Shown here in pieces: positions 1 to 6,465 of a DNA stretch of 10,664 bases (position 1 is the first letter of the stretch; every line of letters starts with the position of its first letter). A model generated the notes under the pieces. The model was not told the DNA's origin, did not search any database, and worked only from the letters and a program-made list of their open reading frames with translations. Source of the DNA: Brevundimonas sp. UBA2388 (lineage in GTDB: Bacteria > Pseudomonadota > Alphaproteobacteria > Caulobacterales > Caulobacteraceae); the NCBI GenBank assembly GCA_002343425.1, contig DDSO01000032.1, forward strand, positions 1-10,664, read 5' to 3'. A program made the translations under genes and the position numbers.

Positions 1-1
1 C

Positions 2-688
2 ACCGGCGCCGGCATTTCCGCCGAGTCCGGCGTCCCCACCTTCCGCGCCGACGACGGCCTGTGGATGGGCCACCGGATCGAGGACGTCGCCACGCCCGAG
101 GCCTTCGCCCGCGACCCGGTCCTGGTGCAGGACTTCTACAACCAGCGCCGCCGCCAGCTTCCGACCGTGCATCCCAACGCCGCTCACCGCGCCATCGCCG
201 ACCTCGCCGCCCGCTGGCGGGGGGATTTCCTGCTGGTGACCCAGAACGTCGACGACCTGCACGACCGCGCCCACGCCGTGACCCCGCCCGCGCACGGCTT
301 CGACCTGATCCACATGCACGGCGAACTGCTCAAGGCGCACTGCACGCGGACGGGCCAGGTCTGCGACTGGCCCGGCGACCTCGCCCCCGACCAGCCCTCG
401 CCGCACCATCCGCAGGGCCGGCTGCGCCCGCACATCGTCTGGTTCGGCGAAATGCCCCTGCACATGGACCGGATCGAGGCGGCGCTGGCGGCCTGCGACC
501 TGTTCGTCGCCATCGGCACTTCGGGCGCGGTCTGGCCCGCCGCAGGGTTCGTGCAACTGGCCCGGCGCGCGGGCGCCCATACGGTCGAGCTGAACCTCGA
601 GCCGTCGCAAGTCACCGATCTGTTCGATGAAGTCCGCCACGGTCCGGCCACTGCGGTGGTCCCGGCGTTCTTCTCCAGCCTGACCTGA
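2..688 (+). CDS. cobB: NAD-dependent protein deacylase, sirtuin class III (5' end outside window)
   Basis: This is a Sir2-family enzyme that removes acyl groups (acetyl, succinyl) from protein lysines using NAD. It is open from base 2, and the true start lies upstream. The visible 228 residues begin inside the NAD-binding signature (GAGISAESG, visible residues 2-10). They then show FRADDGLW, the class III acyl-pocket pair Tyr46 and Arg49 in [14 protein letters not shown] (80-87), catalytic His106 in [17 protein letters not shown] (142-152), GTSG (172-175) and ELNLEPSQV. These match my memory of E. coli CobB closely, including the C-terminus. Cys114 and Cys121 are present, but the stretch that holds the second Cys pair in E. 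coli CobB reads PSPHHP here, so the structural zinc site looks lost or altered. The stop TGA is at 686-688. The family call is secure; substrate preference is inferred. Confidence 0.95.
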   Translation, partial: TGAGISAESGVPTFRADDGLWMGHRIEDVATPEAFARDPVLVQDFYNQRRRQLPTVHPNAAHRAIADLAARWRGDFLLVTQNVDDLHDRAHAVTPPAHGFDLIHMHGELLKAHCTRTGQVCDWPGDLAPDQPSPHHPQGRLRPHIVWFGEMPLHMDRIEAALAACDLFVAIGTSGAVWPAAGFVQLARRAGAHTVELNLEPSQVTDLFDEVRHGPATAVVPAFFSSLT

Positions 689-841
689 CGGTCGGTCTTC
701 GGTGACGATCAATCCCGCCACCCGGTTCGGCCCCGGGGATGATACGGGCTCCGGTTGATCAGCAGCGGCTTTGCGATCCCGACGGCTGACGATGTCTGAC
801 AGGCGCTTCCGGTCGCCCGCCGCATCCGCCAACAAGGCGCC

Positions 842-1504
842 ATGCCCAGGCTCGATCTCCCGCGGCTTTTCGCCGGATCCAGATTCTCTGTCGCCGCCAT
901 CGTGCTCGGCAATCTGGCGCCCGTGTTCGGCGTGGCCTTCCTCGGCTGGGACGGCGCCCAGATCCTGATCCTTTACTGGTTCGAGAACCTGATTGTCGGC
1001 GCCTTGACCCTCCCGCGGATCCTGTCGGCGCGCGGCAGGTCGACGGCGGCGTCCGCCGGACAGCGGGCCGAGGCCATAGGAACGGGCTGCTTCTTCATGA
1101 TCCACTATGGCATCTTCTGCCTCGTCCACGGCGCCTTCGCCCTCGCCCTTGCGAACGACATGGCCGCGGTTGACGGCGGCGGCGTCACAGCCGGGGTCTG
1201 GGAACGCACAATCAGCCGGTCCGACTTCTGGTGGACTGTCCTGGCTATCGCCCTCGTGCATCTGATCATGCACATCCGGGACTGGTGGCTCGCCGGGGCC
1301 TGGCGCGGTTCCAGCCCGATGGCCGAGATGTTCCGTCCCTATGGCCGCATCTTCGTCCTGCATCTGACGGTGCTGGGCGGGGCCTGGCTGATGGCCGCGC
1401 TCAATGCGCCCTCCTCCGCCCTGCTCATCCTGTGCTTCGGCAAGATGGCGCTGGAACTGGTCGGCCTGTTCGTGGGCGGCCGGATTCGCGGCGCCCCGAC
1501 CTGA
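842..1504 (+). CDS. DUF6498 family membrane protein
   Basis: This 220-residue integral membrane protein has unknown function. The family is recognised from its N-terminal hydrophobic block followed by LYWFENLIVG (residues 44-53), then FFMIHYGIFCLVHGAF (84-99), ALVHLIMHIRDWW (137-149) and a paired C-terminal hydrophobic region (170-212). About six membrane segments are likely: near 15-35, 39-57, 82-104, 129-149, 168-187 and 191-212. Conserved-looking His and Trp residues sit close to the membrane faces. The start ATG at 842 has only a weak AAGG ribosome site four bases upstream. The gene follows cobB after a 153-bp gap in which I see no clear promoter or terminator. It converges on trmJ, with 18 bases between the two stop codons. 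No reaction can be assigned. Confidence 0.8.
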   Translation: MPRLDLPRLFAGSRFSVAAIVLGNLAPVFGVAFLGWDGAQILILYWFENLIVGALTLPRILSARGRSTAASAGQRAEAIGTGCFFMIHYGIFCLVHGAFALALANDMAAVDGGGVTAGVWERTISRSDFWWTVLAIALVHLIMHIRDWWLAGAWRGSSPMAEMFRPYGRIFVLHLTVLGGAWLMAALNAPSSALLILCFGKMALELVGLFVGGRIRGAPT

Positions 1505-1522
1505 CCGCACTGGGGTCGGACG

Positions 1523-2296
1523 TCAGGCGCCGTCCGCCGCCTTTCTGGCCAGCTTCTCGAGCACCCGGCCCCGCCCTCTCGACAGCGCCGTGATCACGCC
1601 CCGGAAGGTCGCCACCTCCTGCTCCGTGAAGGCCGCTCGCCCCAGCATCACCCGCAGGTTCTGGCTCATCGAGCGGAATTTCTCGGGCGGATGGAAGAAG
1701 CCGGCGGCGTCCAGCTCCTTCTCCAGATGCTCATACATCCCCAGCATCAGCGCCCCCGAGGCCGGCGGCTCGCCCTCGCGGAAATTCGGCGGCGGGGCGT
1801 CCAGCACCAGAGTCCGCCACTCATAGGCGGTGATGGCCACCGCCTGGGCCAGGTTGAGGCTCTGGTGGCGCGGATCGATCGGGATGGTGACGATGCCTTG
1901 GCACAGGGCGATGTCCGTGGTCTCCAACCCCGCCCGCTCGCCCCCGAACAGCAGGCCGACGCCGAGCCCCGAGGCGCGGTCGTCATACAGCACCCGCGCC
2001 GCCTCGCGTGGCGTACGCACCGGCTGGCGGGTCTCGCGCGGCCGGGCCGTGGTCGCGAACACCGTGTTCAGATCGGCGACCGCCTCCGCGACGCTGCCGA
2101 ACACCTTGATCCCCTCCAGCACCCAGTCGGCGCCCGAGGCCGTGGCCCAGGCCCGCTCCTGCGGCCAGCCGTCACGCGGCGCGACCAGCCGGAGCTCGGA
2201 CAGGCCGAAATTAGCCATGACCCGGGCCACGGCGCCGATGTTCTCGGCCATCTGTGACTTGTCGAGGATGACGACGGGGGGCGTGGGTTCGGACAT
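1523..2296 (-). CDS. trmJ: TrmJ-type tRNA (cytidine/uridine-2'-O)-methyltransferase
   Basis: This 257-residue SPOUT (SpoU/TrmH) methyltransferase probably adds a 2'-O-methyl group to position 32 of tRNA, using S-adenosylmethionine. All three family motifs are visible: motif 1, NIGAVARVM (residues 19-27), with the catalytic-type Asn and Arg; motif 2, LLFGGERAGL (115-124); and motif 3, IPIDPRHQSLNLAQAV (138-153), which builds the SAM-binding trefoil knot. The C-terminal extension after about residue 170 (EKFRSM, LRVMLGRAAFTEQEV) is typical of TrmJ rather than TrmL. The start ATG overlaps the stop of the upstream sulfotransferase gene (TGATG), so translation is probably coupled. TrmJ versus another TrmH-family member is judged from length and the C-terminal extension. 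The symbol is likely but rests on motifs alone. Confidence 0.9.
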   Translation of the reverse strand: MSEPTPPVVILDKSQMAENIGAVARVMANFGLSELRLVAPRDGWPQERAWATASGADWVLEGIKVFGSVAEAVADLNTVFATTARPRETRQPVRTPREAARVLYDDRASGLGVGLLFGGERAGLETTDIALCQGIVTIPIDPRHQSLNLAQAVAITAYEWRTLVLDAPPPNFREGEPPASGALMLGMYEHLEKELDAAGFFHPPEKFRSMSQNLRVMLGRAAFTEQEVATFRGVITALSRGRGRVLEKLARKAADGA

Positions 2297-3753
2297 CAGG
2301 CCTGACTAGCGGTTCCGAGCGCCGCCCGCACCCCGTCCAGATGCCGCTCATAGTTCCGCCACCGCCCCGACGAGCGCTGGTAAAGAGGCTCGCGCACCTG
2401 CCACACGCTGGCCGTCCGCACCGGCGTCGCGGCCTTGTGGAAGTCCAGCACCCCCTCCTCCCAGTCCAGCCCGCAATACGCCAGCAACCGCCCCACCGCC
2501 GGGCGCGGGTCGGCGACCATGGCGTCGTAGTCGAGGTCGAGGATGTCGGGATACAGCGCCTTCCAGTGCCGCATCAGCCGGACATACTGGCCATGCCAGT
2601 GCGCGAGATCCTCCAGGTCCAGCGCATGGCCCATGGACCGGTCCAGATGCAGGAACCAGTTGGACAGGATCACATCCAGCGGCTCGCGCACCGTGTGGAC
2701 GATGCGCGCATCAGGGAACATCGCCTTGATCAGGCCGATGTGCAGGAAATTGTCGGGCCGTTTGTCGGTGACGACATCCGCGTCCGGCCGCGCGACCCGC
2801 AGCCCGTCGAGGTACAGGCCCCGCAGCCGCGCCAGCGCATCCGGCGCCGCGCCGGCCATGGACCCCGGATAGCCGACCACCGCCCGCGCCAGTCCCGGCA
2901 CCAGCCCTAGCTCCCCGCCGCCCGTGACCCGACTGTGCCCGGCCATGATCTGTTCCGTCAGGGTCGAGCCCGACCGGAAAAGGCCGCAGATGAAGATCGG
3001 CGGGTCGCCGGCCTCCGCGACCGGCGCGGCGGGTTCGGGGAAGGCCGCAATGAGGCTGTCGATGAACCGCTCATGCGCCGTCCGGTCATAGCGGGCGCCC
3101 TCGGGGTCCGTGGCGCGGCTCGCGGCGTTGGCGGCGGCATAGGCGGCGAAGGCCTCGTCGTAGGCCCCGACCTGATCCAGCGCCCGTCCCAGCGCAAAGC
3201 CCAGCTCCGCCCGGTCGCCGACATGCAGGCCCGGCTGGCCCAATGCGGTCCGCAGCCCGGTGATCACCGGATCGTCCGGCCCGGTCAGCCGCGCCAAACC
3301 CGCCGATCGCGCCAGCGCCACCGGATGCCCCGGGGCCACCACCAGCGCCCGCGCATAGGTTTCCGCCGCCGCCTCGCGCCGCCCCATGTCCTCGTGCAGG
3401 TTTCCCAGATTCAGCAGGGCCGGCAGCCAGTCGGGCGCGACCGCCAGCGCCGCCTCCAGATCCTTCTGCGCCAGATCGGGTCGCCCCAGATCGTCGGCAT
3501 GGATCACGCCGCGGTTCAGCCACGCCTCTTCCGGCCCGGAGACCCCGCGCTGCAGCGCCTCGTCATAGGCCGTCAGCGCCGCCTCGAACCGCCCGCACTG
3601 GCGCTCCATCAGGGCCAGGTTGAACCAGCTGTCGGGCAGGTCGGGGCGTATCGCCAGCAGTTGGCGATACGCCTGCGCCGCCTCGTCCGCCCGCCCCGCG
3701 GCGCGCAGCCTCGAGGCCAGGGCCATCAGGGCCTCGGCCGGTTCGATGCTCAT
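2296..3753 (-). CDS. TPR-repeat sulfotransferase
   Basis: This is a 485-residue cytoplasmic-looking protein with no signal peptide. The N-terminal half carries at least four tetratricopeptide repeats (about 7-38, 41-72, 76-108 and 110-143), with WFNLAL, AWLNRG and ALLNLGNLHEDMGR as clear repeat helices. The C-terminal half is a PAPS-dependent sulfotransferase. The 5'-phosphosulfate loop is CGLFRSGST (256-264), the 3'-phosphate motif is VHTVREPLDVILSN (352-365, with Arg356 and Ser364), and QRSSGRW (459-465) lies near the end. Glu281 in GGGEL and DKRP (330-333) sit where tyrosylprotein sulfotransferases have their catalytic Glu and a conserved Lys-Asp-Pro stretch, so a protein or glycan acceptor is plausible but unproven. 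The start ATG lies immediately beside a palindromic repeat, so its ribosome site (GAG, about eight bases upstream) is part of that repeat. The stop overlaps trmJ by one base. Confidence 0.9.
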   Translation of the reverse strand: MSIEPAEALMALASRLRAAGRADEAAQAYRQLLAIRPDLPDSWFNLALMERQCGRFEAALTAYDEALQRGVSGPEEAWLNRGVIHADDLGRPDLAQKDLEAALAVAPDWLPALLNLGNLHEDMGRREAAAETYARALVVAPGHPVALARSAGLARLTGPDDPVITGLRTALGQPGLHVGDRAELGFALGRALDQVGAYDEAFAAYAAANAASRATDPEGARYDRTAHERFIDSLIAAFPEPAAPVAEAGDPPIFICGLFRSGSTLTEQIMAGHSRVTGGGELGLVPGLARAVVGYPGSMAGAAPDALARLRGLYLDGLRVARPDADVVTDKRPDNFLHIGLIKAMFPDARIVHTVREPLDVILSNWFLHLDRSMGHALDLEDLAHWHGQYVRLMRHWKALYPDILDLDYDAMVADPRPAVGRLLAYCGLDWEEGVLDFHKAATPVRTASVWQVREPLYQRSSGRWRNYERHLDGVRAALGTASQA

Positions 3754-3887
3754 TTCCGCTCATCCCCGCGAAAGCGGGGACCCAGTGATCTGGATGATCG
3801 GTGCTCGAGCGCTTTCCCCGACGGCGATCCTAAGCACTCTGCCTCGCGAAAGAACTGGGTCCCCGCGTTCGCGGGGATGAGCGGAGG
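3754..3887. repeat. REP/MITE-like palindromic element
   Basis: Two 33-base arms (3754-3786 and 3854-3886) are reverse complements at 31 of 33 positions and flank a 67-base centre. Each arm contains its own small hairpin: tccccgc-gaaa-gcgggga at 3763-3780, and the perfect palindrome tccccgcgttcgcgggga at 3860-3877. The arm sequence, with its CATCCCCGCGAAAGCGGGGA core, belongs to a kind of interspersed palindrome I know from many alphaproteobacterial genomes, often mistranslated as RKRGP or PAFAGM peptides. A minor stem (gtgct 3801-3805 with agcac 3833-3837) lies in the centre. The element fills the 141-bp gap between two minus-strand genes almost completely. It may act as an mRNA processing, stability or attenuation structure. 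Confidence 0.9.
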
Positions 3888-3894
3888 AAAGAGT

Positions 3895-4926
3895 TCAGTC
3901 ATCCCCGTACATGGCCAGCCAGGGATCGGCGGTTCCAGCCTCGACCTCATTCACCTTGACCGCCGGCCAGCCGATCGAGTCGTCCGCCGAATCCCGCCAC
4001 GCCAGAATGAACATGTCGCGCAGCTCCGACGCCCCGGCCGCCAGCCGTGCGTTCACGAAGGCCGCGCCGCGCGCGTCGCTCCCGGCGAAACCGCCGGCCT
4101 TCTCGAGCCGATAGAATGGCGTCACCTGGGTCAGCGTCGATCTCAGATAGACGGGCACCCGCGCCCGCAGGTCGAACCCGTCCAGCGCCGGCGCGGACAT
4201 CGCCGCTTCAACGGTGTCCAGCCGCGCTGTCCGCGACGTGAAGGCGCCCTCGAAGGCGCCGTGGGTCTGGCGGGAGGTGGTGAAGCCCTCGGGGTTGGGC
4301 GTGTCGCGGTTCCAGCCGTTGTAGTGGATCGTCGTGTGATGCGGCTGGGCGCCGTCGCCGATGTAGTGGCCCAGATAGCCCATGTCGCGCAGGATCAGGG
4401 CCTCGCGGCGGATGCGGTCCTCACGGTACCAGGCCCGCTTGCCGGGGTCCGTCTCGCGCCCCTCGGCGGCGTAGAGCACGCGCCAGGTGGCGAAGTCGCG
4501 CACCAGCTGCTGATACCCGTCCATGATGGCGTAGGGCAGATAGCCCGCGTCATCGACGTCGCTGCCCGCCGCGATCAGGGCGGCGTCATATTCCGACTTC
4601 AGCCGCGGCAGGGCGTCGATGGACGGTCCCTGCTCGACCATGATCCGGCCATCCTCCAGCATGTCGACGAAATGGGCCGTGTCGCGCTCGCGGTCGTGCG
4701 GCTGACCGCCGCCCTTGGTGCGGTCGGGCTCGCGGGACAGCTCCCCGACCTCGGCCGCCGCGGCGGGCGTGCGCAGGAAGGCAGGCATTTCGTCGGGCAG
4801 GCCGCGCACGGCCGCCATGCCGATCAGGCGGTGGCCGGTATTGCCCCAGGCGGAGACGACGGCAGGCGCCGCCATGACGGCGGCCCCCAGGGTCAGGGCG
4901 GCGAGGGCGACGGCGAGACGCTTCAT
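3895..4926 (-). CDS. Secreted zinc phospholipase C / S1-P1 nuclease superfamily protein
   Basis: This is a 343-residue exported protein. With the start at 4926, residues 1-26 form a signal peptide (MKRLAVALAALTLG...VVSA), and cleavage would leave Trp27 as the first mature residue. That fits this superfamily, where the free N-terminal Trp binds zinc. Likely ligands are Trp27, His32, Asp68, His85, His187 and Asp191 (GHYIGD), His197, His222 and Glu226 (THGAFE). Trp-to-His spacing (+5) and GHYIGDGAQPHH follow P1 nuclease, but the last ligand is His-x3-Glu as in Bacillus cereus phospholipase C, not His-x3-Asp. Its substrate (nucleic acid or phospholipid) is therefore open. Alternative in-frame starts exist at 4935 and 4968; the latter overlaps the upstream stop. 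The gene lies 32 bp after the nitroreductase gene and is followed by the palindromic repeat. Confidence 0.85.
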   Translation of the reverse strand: MKRLAVALAALTLGAAVMAAPAVVSAWGNTGHRLIGMAAVRGLPDEMPAFLRTPAAAAEVGELSREPDRTKGGGQPHDRERDTAHFVDMLEDGRIMVEQGPSIDALPRLKSEYDAALIAAGSDVDDAGYLPYAIMDGYQQLVRDFATWRVLYAAEGRETDPGKRAWYREDRIRREALILRDMGYLGHYIGDGAQPHHTTIHYNGWNRDTPNPEGFTTSRQTHGAFEGAFTSRTARLDTVEAAMSAPALDGFDLRARVPVYLRSTLTQVTPFYRLEKAGGFAGSDARGAAFVNARLAAGASELRDMFILAWRDSADDSIGWPAVKVNEVEAGTADPWLAMYGDD

Positions 4927-4958
4927 GACGGACATCCGGACAAGGGGGATGGGTCGGG

Positions 4959-5633
4959 TTAAATCCACGCCGCGATGGCGTCCAGCGGCTTCTTGACCAG
5001 GGCCGCGGTCGGCACCGTCGCATCCACCGCCGGATGCCCCGCCACCAGCAGCAGGAAAGGCTTCTCAGACGCCGGCCGTCCGCAGATGTCGGCGAGGAAA
5101 CTCATGGGCGCGGGCGTATGGGTCAGGGTGGCCAGTCCGGCCGAGTGCAGGGCCGCGATCAGCAGGCCGGTGGCGATGCCGACGCTCTCGGCCACATAGT
5201 AGTTCTTCTTGTCGTCACCGGCGTTCGGCCCGCCACGCTTCTGGCCGAAGACGGCGATCAGCACGGGCGCCGTCTCCAGGAACCCCTTGTCCGGGTCAGT
5301 GCCCAGCGGCGCCAGGGCGTCCAGCCATTCCTGCGGGGCCTTGGTCGCATAGAACTCCCGCTCCTCGGCCTCGGCGGCTTCGCGGATGCGGGCGCGCGCC
5401 GGTGCGCTTTCGATCACGCTGAAAAACCATGGCTGGTGGTTCGCCCCCGAGGGCGCCGAGCCGGCGGTCAGGATCGCCTGTTCGACCACGGCGCGCGGCA
5501 CGGGCTGCTCGGAGAACTCCCGCACCGTGCGGCGCCCGGCCATGAGGGCGCGGAACGCGGTCGCCCGCCCGATCCGCTCGGCGTCGTCCAGGGGCCCATA
5601 GCCGGTCAGGGGCTGGCAGGGATGGTCGCGCAT
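4959..5633 (-). CDS. Nitroreductase-family flavoprotein, iodotyrosine-deiodinase-like
   Basis: This 224-residue FMN enzyme belongs to the nitroreductase fold. The start ATG at 5633 has GGAG six bases upstream; an open frame continues further upstream to 5969 but is only an antisense shadow of the GST gene. FMN-binding features include GRRTVREF (residues 33-40), APSGANHQPW (60-69) and LTHTP (170-174). The resemblance to mammalian iodotyrosine deiodinase (IYD), as I remember it, is unusually close and gap-free through the active-site lid. Glu91, Tyr95 and Lys116 fall at the positions of human Glu157, Tyr161 and Lys182, which hold the amino-acid part of halotyrosine. The C-terminal HPAVDATVP and KKPLDAI also match. 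Reductive dehalogenation of halotyrosines or related phenols is a reasoned guess; a general nitroreductase is the fallback. It lies 29 bp after the GST gene, in the same direction. Confidence 0.88.
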   Translation of the reverse strand: MRDHPCQPLTGYGPLDDAERIGRATAFRALMAGRRTVREFSEQPVPRAVVEQAILTAGSAPSGANHQPWFFSVIESAPARARIREAAEAEEREFYATKAPQEWLDALAPLGTDPDKGFLETAPVLIAVFGQKRGGPNAGDDKKNYYVAESVGIATGLLIAALHSAGLATLTHTPAPMSFLADICGRPASEKPFLLLVAGHPAVDATVPTAALVKKPLDAIAAWI

Positions 5634-5644
5634 GACGGGCTCCG

Positions 5645-5663
5645 GACGGGGATCATCCCCGTC
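5645..5663 (-). other. Short intercistronic hairpin
   Basis: A perfect inverted repeat, gacgggg-atcat-ccccgtc (7-bp stem, 5-base loop, extendable by two more pairs), starts at the last base of the GST stop codon and ends 11 bases before the nitroreductase start. There is no T-run after it, so it is not a classical terminator. It could stabilise or tune expression of the downstream cistron, or be incidental in GC-rich DNA. Confidence 0.5.
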
Positions 5664-6247
5664 TAGCCTATGCCGAACGCCCCCTCCACCCGCGCAACCC
5701 ACGCCCGCACCGCAGGATAGGCGTTCAGGTCGAAATCCCCCTCGTGCGCCACCCGCGTGTAGGCGACCAGCGCCAGGTCGGCGAGCGTCGGCCCCTCCCC
5801 GACCAGCCAGTCCGCTCCGGTCAGCGCCGCCTGCATCCGGGCCAGCGCCGCGTGGCCGCGCTCCATCAGCCGGGGCTCGATCTCGTCCGCCCCTTTGCCG
5901 CCCAGCAGCCGCTGGAATCGCACCACGGCGATGTACGGTTCGTGGCTGTACTGCTCCCAGAACAGCCATTCGTACATTCGGGCGCGCTTGTACGGATCAG
6001 CGGGAATGAAGGTGGTCCCTTCCCCGAAATAGCCGATGATGGCGTTGGACTGGGCCAGAACCCGACCGTCCTCCAGCACGACGGCGGGAACCTGTCCGGC
6101 GGGATTCCGGGCCAGAAAGTCCGCGCTACGGGTCACGCCGGACATGACATCTGTTTCGACCCAACGATAATCACGCCCGAGCCGGTCCAGCAACCACTTG
6201 ACCTTCAAACAGTTGCCGGAGCGAATATCGCCATAGACAGTAAGCAT
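5663..6247 (-). CDS. Glutathione S-transferase family protein
   Basis: This is a 194-residue soluble protein with the two-domain GST layout. The N-terminal thioredoxin-like domain (1-78) starts with LTVYGDIRSGNCLKVKWLL; Ser10 and Cys13 are the candidate glutathione-activating residues. The cis-Pro loop is NPAGQVPAVVLEDG (48-61, Pro54), followed by the glutathione gamma-glutamyl contact Gln66-Ser67 in LAQSNAI. The helical C-terminal domain (about 85-194) has the N-capping box Thr154-Leu-Ala-Asp157 in PTLADLALVAYTRV. It most likely conjugates or reduces electrophiles with glutathione, but the substrate is unknown. It is the first gene of the minus-strand series and so the likely promoter-proximal cistron. 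Its start ATG at 6247 has only a weak GAG ribosome site. It could also be a non-catalytic GST-fold protein. Confidence 0.9.
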   Translation of the reverse strand: MLTVYGDIRSGNCLKVKWLLDRLGRDYRWVETDVMSGVTRSADFLARNPAGQVPAVVLEDGRVLAQSNAIIGYFGEGTTFIPADPYKRARMYEWLFWEQYSHEPYIAVVRFQRLLGGKGADEIEPRLMERGHAALARMQAALTGADWLVGEGPTLADLALVAYTRVAHEGDFDLNAYPAVRAWVARVEGAFGIG

Positions 6248-6465
6248 CTCGACTCAGCAAAGTGTTTCTGATCTGCGAATACAGCTTACAGATTTCGCTG
6301 CGTTGGCCAAACGAGATTCGGCTTAACCATCACAAGCCCCGCTTATCCACCGCAAAGGCGGACACGAGGTCGCACCGCGCCCCGATTGACTGGTTTCCGC
6401 CACATTTGGGACGGACAAGCCCGCCGCCGGACGCGTCAGGGGCCGGTGATTCCGTGAGTTAATTC
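6248..6465. promoter_or_regulatory. Divergent intergenic region with three GANTC (CcrM-type) sites
   Basis: These 218 bp separate the divergent GST and 3D-domain genes and must carry both promoters. The DNA is visibly more AT-rich than the genes. GANTC sites, the target of the cell-cycle methylase CcrM in alphaproteobacteria, occur at 6251-6255, 6315-6319 and 6448-6452. For the minus strand, a weak candidate is TTGGCC with a 16-base spacer to TAAGCT (about 6287-6314). No convincing plus-strand promoter was found. TTAA at 6459-6462 lies next to the 3D gene start but has no second half-site at CtrA spacing. Confidence 0.45.

Noticed and set aside
61..651. Overlapping frames on both strands within cobB
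   Set aside because: They are Arg/Pro-rich shadows of the sirtuin frame and show no motif of their own.
3754..3887. CRISPR-like repeat pair
   Set aside because: There are only two copies, they are inverted relative to each other, and there is no spacer periodicity; it is a palindromic interspersed element.
2935..4962. A 675-codon open frame on the plus strand running antisense to three genes
   Set aside because: It crosses the palindromic repeat, lies opposite proteins with clear conserved motifs, and has an Arg/Gln/Pro/Gly-rich composition typical of the complementary frame of GC-rich genes.
5634..5969. N-terminal extension of the nitroreductase frame (112 extra codons)
   Set aside because: The extension is a Gly/Ala/Arg-rich antisense shadow overlapping the GST gene; the ATG at 5633 has a ribosome site and gives a length and N-terminus that fit the family.
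6385..6420. TTGACT as the promoter of the 3D-domain gene
   Set aside because: At 17 bases downstream the sequence is GGACGG, which has no resemblance to a -10 box.
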